From Chara braunii (taxonomy: Eukaryota > Streptophyta > Charophyceae > Charales > Characeae): a stretch of 31,068 nucleotides of DNA. Below the pieces are notes generated by a model, which had not been told where the DNA came from, ran no database searches, and saw only the letters and a program-made list of their open reading frames with translations. The stretch covers positions 2,341,368 to 2,372,435 of the forward strand of contig BFEA01000123.1 of the NCBI GenBank assembly GCA_003427395.1, in the 5' to 3' direction. Positions 21,079-30,356 of this stretch are shown here, piece after piece. A program made the position numbers and the translations under genes. Each line of letters opens with the position of its first letter. The first letter of the stretch is position 1.

Positions 21079-21151
21079 TGAAAATGCCAAAAATTTTGAA
21101 TGTATCTCCCCCTAAGCAAGGACAGACAGCCAAATTTTTATAACTCCTCTA

Positions 21152-21510
21152 GATTTCATGAAATTTCGAGAGCGTTTCTCGTAAAAGAAGTCCTTTACAT
21201 AATTGATATAAAACTGAATATAAAATCTGAAGGTGATCTTTGATTTTACAGAGTCAAATTTTGTCTACCTGTCGGATTTAATAAAAATTTTGGCAGCGTC
21301 TCCTTTAGAGAAGTAAACTTCTTAGATTTATACTACGTCAAACATAAACTCAAACAAAAGTTGAACTTTGTAAAGGTCAAATTTGACTAACTTTTTGGAT
21401 TTGCAGAAATTTGGGCAACACTTTTCTTAGCGAAAGTGTCTTTTCAAAAATTATACAAAGTCAAGTATGATAAATAAACTCAATATAAAAAAAATGCAGA
21501 ATTTGAACCA
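21152..21510. repeat. 123-bp tandem repeat, about three units
   Basis: Units start at 21152, 21275 and 21398, each with GATTT followed by an A/T-rich GAAATTT-like stretch, a GGCAGCGTCTCC-like box, a YTTAGNGAAGT box and a GTCAAATTTG-like box. The period is 123 bp between all three starts. A more decayed partial unit may precede it at about 21080-21151. Similarity between units is moderate, so the array is old. Confidence 0.75.
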
Positions 21511-21773
21511 ATTCCTATAGCTCCAGCCCGTGGCGAGTATCTAAAGCAACTACTTATCAAATCTAATACTCAGAACAAGTAGAACTCACACTCAACTATA
21601 TGCCAGTTCATACCACAATGGGTAAGTACTCTCACAAAAACCCCAAGTTATTTATCACATAAATAGTTTATTAACTCTCAGTTCGATAAACCCCGATACC
21701 CTAGCGTACATAACCCTTGCCTTTGTATACACAAACAAATGGCATAATTACTTCTCTCTTCAGTAGGCAGTTA

Positions 21774-22454
21774 ACTACACCAAACCGAAACCATATTGTC
21801 TAGTCCGGCCAAGCGTTTAATATCCAATTTATATCATTTTTTAAAAATTTTAATATTTTGAAAACTATGGTTGAGTTAAACCGAAGCCACATTGTCCAAC
21901 TAGTTGTATTCAATAATAGAAGTATAATATATTTATACATAAAGTCATATTTTTTAAATTTATTTATGTGCACGACCTCATACTAAGCCAAGTCAAAATC
22001 ACTTTGCTCAGTCATCAGTAAAAACCTCCCTCATAAAAAACAAGTAGTTGGGTTTAACCAAAGCCACATCACCCAACTCTTAAAACCTTTCAAAAACAAA
22101 TCACCACAAGAACAGCAACCAGACATGGTCAAAGTCACATTATCCGGTTGGGGTAAGGAACAAAACGACATAGCATAGTCAGCTATGCCAAAACGAAGCC
22201 ACATTGTCTAGCTGCACGGATAACAACTTACAGAGGTACGACGATCAGACCTGACCGAAGTCACATTGTCTGACTGGCAAAAAGACAAGATAATACAACA
22301 ACAAAGTCTAACCGAAGCCACTTTGCATAGCTGTAACGGAGATGAATCAACGAATTTTACAGCAACTAAACCTGACCGGAGCCACATTGCTTAATTGCAG
22401 AGGAAACAGAATGAAACAAAGCGGTCAGGTCAAACCGAAACCACATTATCTGAC
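21774..22454. repeat. Array of about ten hairpin units with a constant core and variable paired arms
   Basis: A core close to ACCGAAGCCACATTGTC recurs ten times, with centres near 21789, 21885, 21996, 22062, 22133, 22197, 22259, 22318, 22380 and 22439. Spacing is about 60-70 bp from the third unit on. Most cores are flanked by a short inverted repeat whose sequence differs between units: ACTA/TAGT, GTTG/CAAC, ACTAAG/CTCAGT, AGTTGGGT/ACCCAACT, CAACCAGA/TCCGGTTG, CAGCTA/TAGCTG, TCAGAC/GTCTGA, CTA/TAG (weak), GCAACTAA/TTAATTGC and GTCAG/CTGAC. No function is known to me. The array has no open frame. Confidence 0.8.
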
Positions 22455-22480
22455 TCTTGGGAGACCCAATCAACACAAAC

Positions 22481-22747
22481 CTGACATTTCGTTAAAACTG
22501 ACATTTTTTTAAAAAATCACGAAATTGAGCGTAAAAAAAACAACATTTTTTTGTGTTTTTTTGTACCCATGACGTCAGATGATCCGATCATTGGATGTCA
22601 TGGCAACTCCCGATGATCTGATCATCGGATGTATGTCATCAGATGGACAAAGTGAGATAACCACTTTCTCACCCACTGAGCAATGAAATTTTGACTAAGT
22701 CCACTTTTATGAATTTAGAAAAAATGTTTGTTTTAACGAAATGTTAG
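22481..22747. mobile_element. TIR (MITE-like) element with internal palindromes
   Basis: The ends at 22481-22509 and 22719-22747 are 29-bp inverted repeats with 26 positions alike; the left begins CTGACATTTCGTTAAAAC. The middle holds two palindromes, CCGATGATCTGATCATCGG (22610-22628, perfect around the central T) and a decayed relative at 22576-22594. No target-site duplication could be fixed. The element starts 27 bases after the hairpin array ends. Confidence 0.75.
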
Positions 22748-22912
22748 TTACAAGCAGAACTACATTCCTCCCACCTTCCCCAATTCATCCCTTTCAATAC
22801 GAATTTCAAGCAACAATGCAAAGTAAGATTGATACAAACTTTTTTTTTTACTTTGTTTGATTAATTTTCAGAAATAATCAGTACTTGTGGTTTAGAACGA
22901 GCCTCCTTCGGA

Positions 22913-23059
22913 TTATTTTTTATATTTTTTTTCTTTTCTGGATAAGGTCTTCATTAGCAACGTAAAACTCAATGATTTCCTTGTCTATTGGTTGGGCTGC
23001 GACCTTTTTTTTCGAGTGGAAGAATGGTTTTGCCCCTCTCCATTGTAAGCCATATGATT
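22913..23059 (-). other. Region after LINE ORF1, ending in an A-rich tail
   Basis: After the ORF1 stop the minus strand has about 120 bases without an endonuclease or RT start, then an A-rich stretch (AAAAGAAAAAAAATATAAAA, about 22915-22935) that may be a poly(A) tail. Directly after it comes a 17-base copy (22896-22912) of a segment found inside ORF1 at 23275-23291. Confidence 0.5.
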
Positions 23060-23725
23060 CTATTGAGGTACAACCAGTGCCTCATTCGTCTTGAGTCTCT
23101 TGGAAGACCCAGCTCCTGGTTCTGGGACGCTGAAGGATATGTCTAAGGGGTGGTCTGGGTCGGTCTTCGAGCCCATCTTTTGACTCTTTTTCTTTTTTCG
23201 CTGTCCCGCTGGGTGGTCTCCGTTTGCAGCACCAAAAGTTGGCTTATCTGTGGTGGAGACGAAATTAGGCTTATAACGAGCCTCCTTCGGAATATAACCA
23301 CTTCCCTCCACCGGTTTTTCCCTCTCCTCATGTGGGGGGGCTTCCGCGGGGGGGGGAGGTAGGTTGGACCGAGACTCGGTCTTTGTGAGTGAGGTCTCGG
23401 GGGATGAAGCATGGGGGGTAGGAACCAGGGGGGTGGCTGGAAGGGGGTGATCGGAAGAAGATATCTCCATATCCTGTGAATCCAAGCTCTTCCTTTCAGA
23501 CTGTTCCTGCTTGTCTTCCTTCCTTCCCTGATCTTCTATCTCAACCCCCCTTTCCTCCTCGATCCCCTCTCTTAATCCCCCTTCTTCCCATTCTTTTGCT
23601 CTCGACAAGTCCCGAGAGGACGATGGTGTGGTCTTCGTCTTATTTCTTAACTGATTTTGAGCTCTTTTGGGTTTCCAAGCTTGAATGGGCGGGGGTTTAA
23701 TCTTTGATGTCTGAAGTTTTATCAT
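23060..23725 (-). CDS. C-terminal part of LINE ORF1, one frame away from the N-terminal part
   Basis: This 221-codon frame is rich in Pro, Ser, Glu and Lys, with basic clusters (QRKKKKSQKMGSK), and ends VVPQ-stop. It has no folded domain I recognise. Its first ATG overlaps the stop of the upstream frame as ATGA (23722-23725). The two frames may be one protein broken by a 1-base indel, which I favour because this part looks like a disordered basic tail. Alternatively, a second protein is made by stop-restart, a mechanism known in some non-LTR elements. No endonuclease or RT frame follows. Confidence 0.6.
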   Translation of the reverse strand: MIKLQTSKIKPPPIQAWKPKRAQNQLRNKTKTTPSSSRDLSRAKEWEEGGLREGIEEERGVEIEDQGRKEDKQEQSERKSLDSQDMEISSSDHPLPATPLVPTPHASSPETSLTKTESRSNLPPPPAEAPPHEEREKPVEGSGYIPKEARYKPNFVSTTDKPTFGAANGDHPAGQRKKKKSQKMGSKTDPDHPLDISFSVPEPGAGSSKRLKTNEALVVPQ

Positions 23726-24855
23726 ACCCTTGGTCCTCTGTTGGGGATCAGAACTAGTCTTTCCTTGCTCTTCTTGATTGGAGGTCCCATCATCAACATG
23801 TTTCTCTGGGCCACAGGGTTGCTGTTTGTTCTCCGTATCGGTGAGGATGTCTCTGGGGGGGGGGGTCTTTCTTCCAAGTCCATCGCTTTCTGGACTGCCT
23901 TGTCCTTTGGGACTACGACTGTAGCTCGTTTGCCATCCACGGAGGATTTGTCGTCCGCCTTAGAGTTCCCCCCTTTTTTGATGGGACTTTCTGAGACAAG
24001 AACCTCCGTGAACGATTTGTTGTGGCCGCTGAATCTCATTCTGACAGGACAGGAATCATCAGTTTCAGAATGGAAGTATCTGCGACATTTTTTACACCAC
24101 GGGGTATCAGGGCAGGCGATGTTGAGATCAACCCACCCGTCGTCATTCCGATCGATGATCAGGTGTTGTTTGTACCAAACTCTGGCAGACACCTCCATGT
24201 CAAATCTCACATTCCACAGATCCGGGCCAATCGGATCCGCAAAAGCCTCGTGTGTCTTCGTTATCTTTCCAAAAACCTTTTGAATTCCTCCTTTCAGATG
24301 TGGTAGGACTGAAACAGGTACTTGGATGGCTTTCACCCATAAGTAACAATACTTATGGGCCTCATTCCATTCGTACAGTTCGTTCTTATTCATCCATGGA
24401 CAAAATCTGAGTGTGTATTTTTTTCCATCCAGATCAATTGTGTTGATTCCTTTTCTAATCATCCAGGTGACAATTTGTTTGGCGTTTGCGACGTATGTTA
24501 CGAGGTTTTTCCCATCGCATCGAAAGACACCCCTTTTAGGGGTTATATTGAAATCTGCAGCGAGGGACCAACCTTCTTCGTAAATACGTATCAAACGGTT
24601 CTTAACTGAGGCTGGGAGCGAGATAGCATCATTGTCAAACTGGACTGAGACAGCATGTTCATATAACCATTCAGCCTGAATTTCATAAAATTTTTGGTTC
24701 ATCACGACTCTGACAAAGTCCTGACCCGAGTCTACTATGCTGGGGGCATACTCCTCAGGGAGGACACCCTTGGTATAGCAGTCTTCTATTATGCCCCTTA
24801 TTCGTTCCTTTTTTTTTTTGGATGGGCCAGTGTTTGGTGGTGGTGACTCAGTCAT
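23722..24855 (-). CDS. LINE ORF1-like protein with zinc knuckle (377 codons, intact)
   Basis: The frame is open for 377 codons, unusual in this otherwise broken region. After a Lys-rich start comes a folded-looking part with EIQAEWLYEHAVSVQFD, GKKYTLRFCPWMNKNE and YLWVKAIQVPVSVLPHLKGG, resembling the DUF4283-type region of plant LINE ORF1/Gag-like proteins. A CX2CX4HX6C knuckle (CKKCRRYFHSETDDSC) follows near residue 265, then a Lys/Pro-rich tail. Such proteins bind element RNA and act as chaperones in the RNP. The ATG at 24855 is the first in frame. No ORF2 follows, so this copy alone could not mobilise itself. A captured host gene is less likely given the architecture. Confidence 0.72.
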   Translation of the reverse strand: MTESPPPNTGPSKKKKERIRGIIEDCYTKGVLPEEYAPSIVDSGQDFVRVVMNQKFYEIQAEWLYEHAVSVQFDNDAISLPASVKNRLIRIYEEGWSLAADFNITPKRGVFRCDGKNLVTYVANAKQIVTWMIRKGINTIDLDGKKYTLRFCPWMNKNELYEWNEAHKYCYLWVKAIQVPVSVLPHLKGGIQKVFGKITKTHEAFADPIGPDLWNVRFDMEVSARVWYKQHLIIDRNDDGWVDLNIACPDTPWCKKCRRYFHSETDDSCPVRMRFSGHNKSFTEVLVSESPIKKGGNSKADDKSSVDGKRATVVVPKDKAVQKAMDLEERPPPPETSSPIRRTNSNPVAQRNMLMMGPPIKKSKERLVLIPNRGPRV

Positions 24856-24859
24856 TTTG

Positions 24860-26830
24860 AGATCTGCAGATCAGGTTGTGGCTTTTTGAGAATGAGGTCG
24901 TTAGTTCACGGTTGTGATGAGAGATATTCCACTGTATCCTGATTTTATGGGTAGGTGGACATGCAGAAATATAGGGTGCCCATCCGCTGGTGGAGGAGAG
25001 GAACCTCCCTTGCAACGCAAATTACCAATGGGCGCTGAGTGGAAAATCTTCACAATCGTTGCATGTGTACAATTCAGCATTCACAACGGTAGCGTGAGCG
25101 TCATCTGGATTAAGAGCGATAGTAAATTGCCTAAAGTGCAGACGAGCTGTGAAGTTCGCCCGGAATCGTTTGCTAGTTACAATCGTTCAATACTTTCGTG
25201 GTCCCTTGTGATCCTGCTGGAATAGTTCTTCCTTATTCACTTCCCATGGATGCAACGATGGACGGGACAATTGACCAGTTAGCCTGGAAATCTATGAGGA
25301 TATGCACAGACTGCGTATGAGGCCAGGGGATACATCAAATCCTTGCGTTTATCGGTCGACAGGAGAGCGAGTTTGGTATCTTTTTAGCTGAGGGGCGTAC
25401 CTGCGGGGGGTGAAGCCATTGGTAATTCCGTGTGGGAAACTCGTCTATTATTCTCTATTGGCTCCAAGACACCCTCGTTACATGAGCTTGGAAATCTCTC
25501 TGTCTCTAGAAGGGAAAGGCTCGCTCATCAAGTCTGGGGAGAACTGCACAGGGTAGGGTACTGTAATTACCACCCCTTGGAGACAGAGTTGTTACCGTCC
25601 TGTCCTTACAAAGTCGGGCATGGTAAGAAAGAATTGTCGTCCTTCTCCTGTGCACAAAACTCACTCAGAGCTCACGAGAACGACTCCCCTTTCCTAGGGC
25701 TATGGAGGCGAGACTAAAGCCAAGAGGGATTGTTCCCGGTATACCTTGCATACGAGAATTGGCCCGTATATTGAGAGATATAAGGATAATATAACCTCGA
25801 CTTCGCCTACGAATCAGCTTCGAGCGGAGTCTGGGGAGGATAGGCGATTACCTGGCCTTGTGAGCTATGAGTGGCTGAGCTTATCATCGTCGAATTTTGC
25901 AATTACCCCTTCAAGTCGGCGAAGCATACGTGGTAGGCCGCTTCTTCACTCGCATTGCGAGTTTACTTGAGATCACTTCGCCTGGTAGGTGGAGAATCTG
26001 GGATCTCTTGATGTCTGGTTCGCTGTCGTCAATTCGTGCTGATCTTGAGAGCCAATAGCAAGATTTGGCGCCTCAACCCAGGCTCAGTCCCTTGTTACCA
26101 CCCTCCTCTGCCTGATCCCTTAGCGGGACAGCTCGTCCCATCCGAACTCCCTTCCTGATGAGGTGGGCGAGCTCGGCCGTGCACATAGGATGATCTCCCG
26201 GACAGGAGAACCACATGCACGTGCAAGACCAGGTTAATACCCAGGTTGCCTTTGCAGCTATGGCGTGCATGCCCTGAAAGCCTTCGTGGCCATGGCGTAA
26301 TTCGATAGAGGCGAGCTACGGTGAAAAACCTATGCTGCCAACGGCAAAATTTTCCCTCTACGGAGTTACCGCCGCCGCAGTACTGGTAACTGAGTCGAGT
26401 AGGTTCCGGCGCTAGCGCTAGCACAGGGGAGAAGTAGCGCTACCAGGCCCCTTCGCCGCCAGCCCCCCTCATCCTCATTTTTTTCACCGGCTCTCTATTT
26501 TCGAGAGTGTGCAGGCGGATGGCCTCCCCATTTTCGGAAATGAAAAAAACAACAACAACAACAAGTTCGACTTCTTTTTCTTCGTGATCAGGGAGGGGTG
26601 GAACGATGGAAACCTTACATGTAAGGGTTTTGTAGTGGTGTCGAACGAGGCCCTATGTATGGTATACGGGGGAGCACCAACCAAACCAGGAACTCTCCCC
26701 AGCACACGGGGTAGGTTGGCACCACATGTCTTTTTTCCGAAAACGGAGGGGTTCTTCCTCAGGCCATCTATGTCACGTGCCGACGAACTTGACCGCAAAT
26801 GCAGTCCGATGCATTGACAAATTTTCAGCC
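24860..26830. other. Unassigned stretch, about 2 kb
   Basis: No coding domain, RNA gene or repeat family was recognised on either strand. Frames of up to ~120 codons (for example 26095-26424 minus and 26484-26849 minus) lack motifs. A small palindrome, GCGCTAGCGCTAGC, lies near 26410. It may include the 5' leader of the LINE ORF1 element on its left side. Confidence 0.4.
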
Positions 26831-26848
26831 AGGCCTGGTTATCAATCA

Positions 26849-26908
26849 ATTATCGATCTTTCGACCGAGAAGGCGAGGCTGGATTATCGATCTTTCGACC
26901 GAGAAGGC
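26849..26908. repeat. 34-bp tandem duplication
   Basis: ATTATCGATCTTTCGACCGA followed by GAAGGC occurs at 26849-26874 and again at 26883-26908, identical over 26 bases. Confidence 0.9.
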
Positions 26909-27135
26909 AGGGTGAGGGTGACGTGGCCCTCGTGTGAATGCGACTAGGGCACGGGCGCCGACTAGAGAGGGTGTGTGCGAAAACGGACGGATGACAGTGT
27001 GTGCAATGTCCTCTTCGTTCTGTTTCATTGATTCTGTCTCCGTTAGTCAATGATCGATTTCCGTTAGTCGACGACCGATCCCGGTAGGTAGTAAATGATA
27101 GCTTCTGGGGCAGCGGAATGGGGAGAGAGTTGTGA

Positions 27136-27193
27136 GGGAGGGAGGGAGGGAGGGAGGATGGAAAAAAGGAGAAGGGAGAGGGAGGGAGGGAGG
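27136..27193 (+). promoter_or_regulatory. G-rich tracts with quadruplex-forming pattern upstream of the mTERF-like gene
   Basis: Five consecutive GGGA units at 27136-27157 and a second G-tract cluster at 27175-27193 match the G3N1-7 pattern for an intramolecular G-quadruplex. They lie about 0.75 kb before the start codon. Any effect on transcription is inference. Confidence 0.5.
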
Positions 27194-27435
27194 ATGGACG
27201 AAAGGACAAGGGAGAAAGGAAAGCTTTGATGAGTGGATGGATGGCTCTGCTCGGATCGCGATTTCGCGATCGACTTGATGAGCAAAGTGGATGGCTGCTC
27301 GATGTTTGAAAGGTCGGTCGTCAAGAAATCGGGACAGACTTGTTTAGCAAAGGATTAGCAAAGGACGGAAGGAAGAGTGATCGTGTGTGGTCAATGGTCA
27401 TGAATGAATGAAATTTCGTGAGGGAGGGCACCGGT

Positions 27436-27622
27436 GTAACACTGCCACGTGGCAGCAAGTCAGCTGTTTAGTTAATATCGCGTCTCTCTTCAGCTTGTTT
27501 TCTCGATGGGAGCCCGAAGGGTAGTAGTGGTTTGCTGGTCATCAAACACGAGGATGGGCGGGAGCGTATGTAATGCTGCCACGTCTGAGGGATTTTGTGA
27601 AACATCGCTTCTCTTCAGCTTG
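27436..27622 (+). promoter_or_regulatory. Duplicated promoter-like module with a 14-bp G-box palindrome
   Basis: CTGCCACGTGGCAG (27442-27455) is a perfect palindrome centred on the plant G-box CACGTG, the class bound by bZIP and bHLH factors. A related module follows at 27570-27622. Both run GTAAY-CTGCCACGT, then an ATCGC-TCTCTTCAGCTTG block (ending at 27497 and 27622). The second copy has lost the palindrome (CCACGTCTG). The modules lie 300-490 bp before the start codon. Confidence 0.55.
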
Positions 27623-27790
27623 CCGGAAGATGCCCTTCCACCATCTCTCTCCTCTTCTCTCTCGCTCTTTCCACCACGCGTCTCTCTCTTCTCTCGTTCT
27701 CCTCCCTCCTCCTCCACACATCTTCTCCCTCTCCTGGCTTGTGATGCCGTTCTCGGATGAACGTCATCGGGCCGTCAATCAATTTGTTCT

Positions 27791-27794
<4 letters not shown>

Positions 27795-27862
<68 letters not shown>

Positions 27863-27886
27863 CCTTTTTTTTTTTTTTTTTTTTTT
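27795..27886. repeat. (GA)n microsatellite followed by a T22 run, just upstream of the start codon
   Basis: About 31 GA units (27795-27857) are followed after seven bases by 22 T residues (27865-27886). The ATG of the mTERF-like gene lies 36 bases further on, so this probably falls in the 5' leader. Confidence 0.95.
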
Positions 27887-27922
27887 GGTTGAGAATCGGA
27901 TTGGTTCTGGGTCGTCGTCCGA

Positions 27923-30356
27923 ATGGCTCTTCTTACCTTGAAGCGCAGCGGCGGCAGCAGGGGCGCAATTGGGATTAGTATTTACGCCGCCGCCGCCGCT
28001 CGAGATGGGAATGTAATAATGAATAATTGGATCCGATCACTTGCAGGACGTGTAAATCAATCATCATCTCCCTCCACCCCCTCCTCCTTCTCCTCGTTCT
28101 CCTCCTCCTCCTCCTCCTCCTCACACTCATCGTCATCATTATCCACAACCCTATCTTCATCATGTCCATCACTGCAATCGTCGTCGTCGTCCTTGTCATC
28201 ATCACCGTCGTCATTACGAGCATCTGCCACGTGGAAGGTGGAATCACGGTCCGTTCATCTAGTCGCGATCAATGACGTGGCAGCGGCGAATCCATTCACG
28301 TCGTCGTCATTATCTACAGCCTTATCCTCGTCACCATCATTGCCATTTTGGAATGAATCGTCGGGAAAGGGCGTGGGAGAAGCGAATGGGCAATTACTAG
28401 TATTACCTGTCGGTGAAAAAAGGTGCGGCGATCACGTCAGCAAGAGCCACGTGGGGGACTGCAATCGTGCGCGGAGCTACCACGTGTCACCATTTTTGCC
28501 ATCGTCGGTGTTGAAGATGATGATGGCGACGAGAAGGGACAGGGGAAGGCGGCGGGAAATCAGAATGAACACGAACAAACCGGACCTCGTAACGGTCGCT
28601 CGGCGCGCATTGCGCGCTCAATATCCGCGTCCGATTACTGTTGATAAAGAAAAGCAGCAGCCAGTCCTGATGGAGTTCACTTCCCCTCCCCCTCCTCCTC
28701 CTCCTCCTCCTCCTCCTCCTTTTCCTCCTCCACCTGCTCCTTCTCCTTCTTCTCCTCCTCCTCCTCCTGCCGATTGTACTTGGTCGTCGAGTTGTCTTGT
28801 TGGTCATGTTTCAGCGAGCGGAATGATGAAGACCCCGGCGCCGATGCCGACGACGACGGCGAGGGGGAGGAGGGAGGGGGGGGGGAGGAGGAGGAGGAGA
28901 AGGATTTCCTCTGGCAGATCATGGGCTGGGCCACCCATATTCTCATCGCCGTCGATCTCTTTGCCAGATCATCTTCGCGATCTCCGCACTGTCCAGCCGT
29001 CTTTTTTTTCCCGCCTTTTTCGTTCCACCCGAGTAGGCGGTGACGTCAACGTAATTTCGCTCGTTGGGGGTTTCCTCAGTCCCCGCCGTTTTTCCACTTT
29101 GGCCACGAGGAAAGACGGTGACGTCAACGTAATTTCGCGATCGAAGAAGACGGCAAGCCAGAGAGTCAAGCGGACGGCGATGGCGAAAATAGCGGCAAAC
29201 GTGAAAGAAGCAAGCGGAAGAGGAGGAAGTGGAGGAGGAGGAGGAGGAGGAGGAGCAGGAGGAGGTGGTAGTGGTAGTGGTATGTCGAAGAAGAGGGAAA
29301 CGACGAAGCGATGGACAGAGAAGGCAGGGGGTAAAGGAGGAGGAGGAGGAAGAGAAGGAGGTATTCCGAGGAAGAGGGACATTCCGATACGGTTGGCAGA
29401 TAAAGCAGGGGGCGGAGAAAGAGGAGCAGCAGCAGCAGGAGGAGGAGGAGGAGGAGGAGGAGGAGGTGGAGGAGGAGGGGGTATTTCGAAAGACAACAAT
29501 GAGACGGTGATGGTGGGAGAAGATGAAGGAGGAAACGACTTTGTGATTTCTCTCGATAATATACTTGAGAGAATTAAGAAAAAACGTGAGCGTCAACCAA
29601 TAGAGCGATTTTGGACAGGAGAACGCGTTGCGACCTCAGTGGAGGAGATGTGGAGTGAGAGGAAGCGTGGAGGAGGAGGAGGAGGAGGAGGAGGAGGAGG
29701 AGGAAGTAGGCACCAGCAGACAAGTGGGAAAGCACTAGGCGAGCAGCTGCTGCTGCCACGTGGTGTATGCGAGGTTTGGGAGCATGACTCCTTCTCCTCC
29801 TCCTCCTCCTCCTCCTCTATCGATCGCCCCCCTTCTTCCGAACGACCTAGAGGGGACACAATTTCTGTTGACGACAACAGTAATGCGCTCTCCCGCCGTT
29901 TACGCATGGGCGGATCAAGGAACGGCGGTGCAGCGCTCTCTCTCGCGGCAAGGCCGCGGAACGATGCGCTCTCTCTCGCGGTAAGGCCGCGGAACGATGA
30001 CTATCTTTGGCGCGGTGATGGAGAATGGGAGAGAGAGGCGATCGGGGGACGAAAGAAGGTAGAGGAGAAGAAGAACGAGAAGCGAGAGGAGGAGAAGGAG
30101 GAGGAGAAGGAGGAGGAGAAGGAGGAGGAGGAGGAGGGTGAGCGGGAGGGGAGGAGCATGCGAATTACCAAGGACATGAAGAAACTACTAAGTAGTATCG
30201 GTGTCACAACCACAGAGGAGGTGGCCTTCATTGCGCGTAATTCCCCTGTAGTCGGCTTTCGCGACCGAATTCAGTGCCTCGTCAACATCGGTGTAGAAGG
30301 CAAGGAGCTTGCTAATATGATCAGGAATTATCCGCAGTTGCTATTTGTCAGCACAG
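27923..30356 (+). CDS. First exon of an mTERF-family-like protein, organelle-targeted candidate
   Basis: The frame is open for 811 codons from the ATG at 27923 and ends at a good splice donor, CAG|GTAAGC (30356/30357), phase 1; the rest of the gene lies beyond the window. The N-terminus (MALLTLKRSGGSRGAIG, basic and without acidic residues) suits an organelle transit peptide. Residues ~30-135 are Ser-rich, ~253-280 polyproline, ~433-450, ~502-521 and ~582-594 polyglycine, ~622-632 polyserine and ~713-742 Lys/Glu. Residues ~746-812 hold mTERF-type helical repeats: MKKLLSSIGVTTTEEVAFIA, then NSPVV, IQCLVNIGVEGKELANMIR and NYPQLLFVST. mTERF proteins bind nucleic acid in mitochondria or plastids and affect transcription or splicing. 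The long low-complexity leader is unusual for the family. Confidence 0.75.
28684..29819 (+). repeat. In-frame trinucleotide runs inside the exon (CCT, GGA, TCC)
   Basis: CCT runs (28684-28770) encode polyPro, GGA runs (29221-29260, 29430-29484 and 29668-29705) polyGly, and TCC runs (29788-29817) polySer. All stay in one frame over more than 1 kb, which supports coding use. The same runs create long mirror frames on the other strand that are not genes. Confidence 0.85.
29933..29998 (+). repeat. 33-bp in-frame tandem duplication within the exon
   Basis: Two units, 29933-29965 and 29966-29998, differ at one base and encode ALSLAARPRND then ALSLAVRPRND. The length is a multiple of three, keeping the frame. 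Confidence 0.95.

Noticed and set aside
21774-22454. CRISPR-like array (regular repeats with unique spacers)
   Set aside because: The repeats are degenerate with variable arms, in a eukaryotic retroelement-rich region with no cas genes.
23741-24609. Plus-strand frames of 84-180 codons over the LINE ORF1 region
   Set aside because: They are antisense shadows of the 377-codon minus-strand frame, which has a zinc knuckle and family-like motifs.
28943-29596. Long minus-strand frames rich in Pro, Ser or Arg opposite the mTERF-like exon
   Set aside because: They mirror the trinucleotide runs of the plus-strand frame and hold no domain; the plus frame ends in recognisable mTERF repeats and a splice donor.
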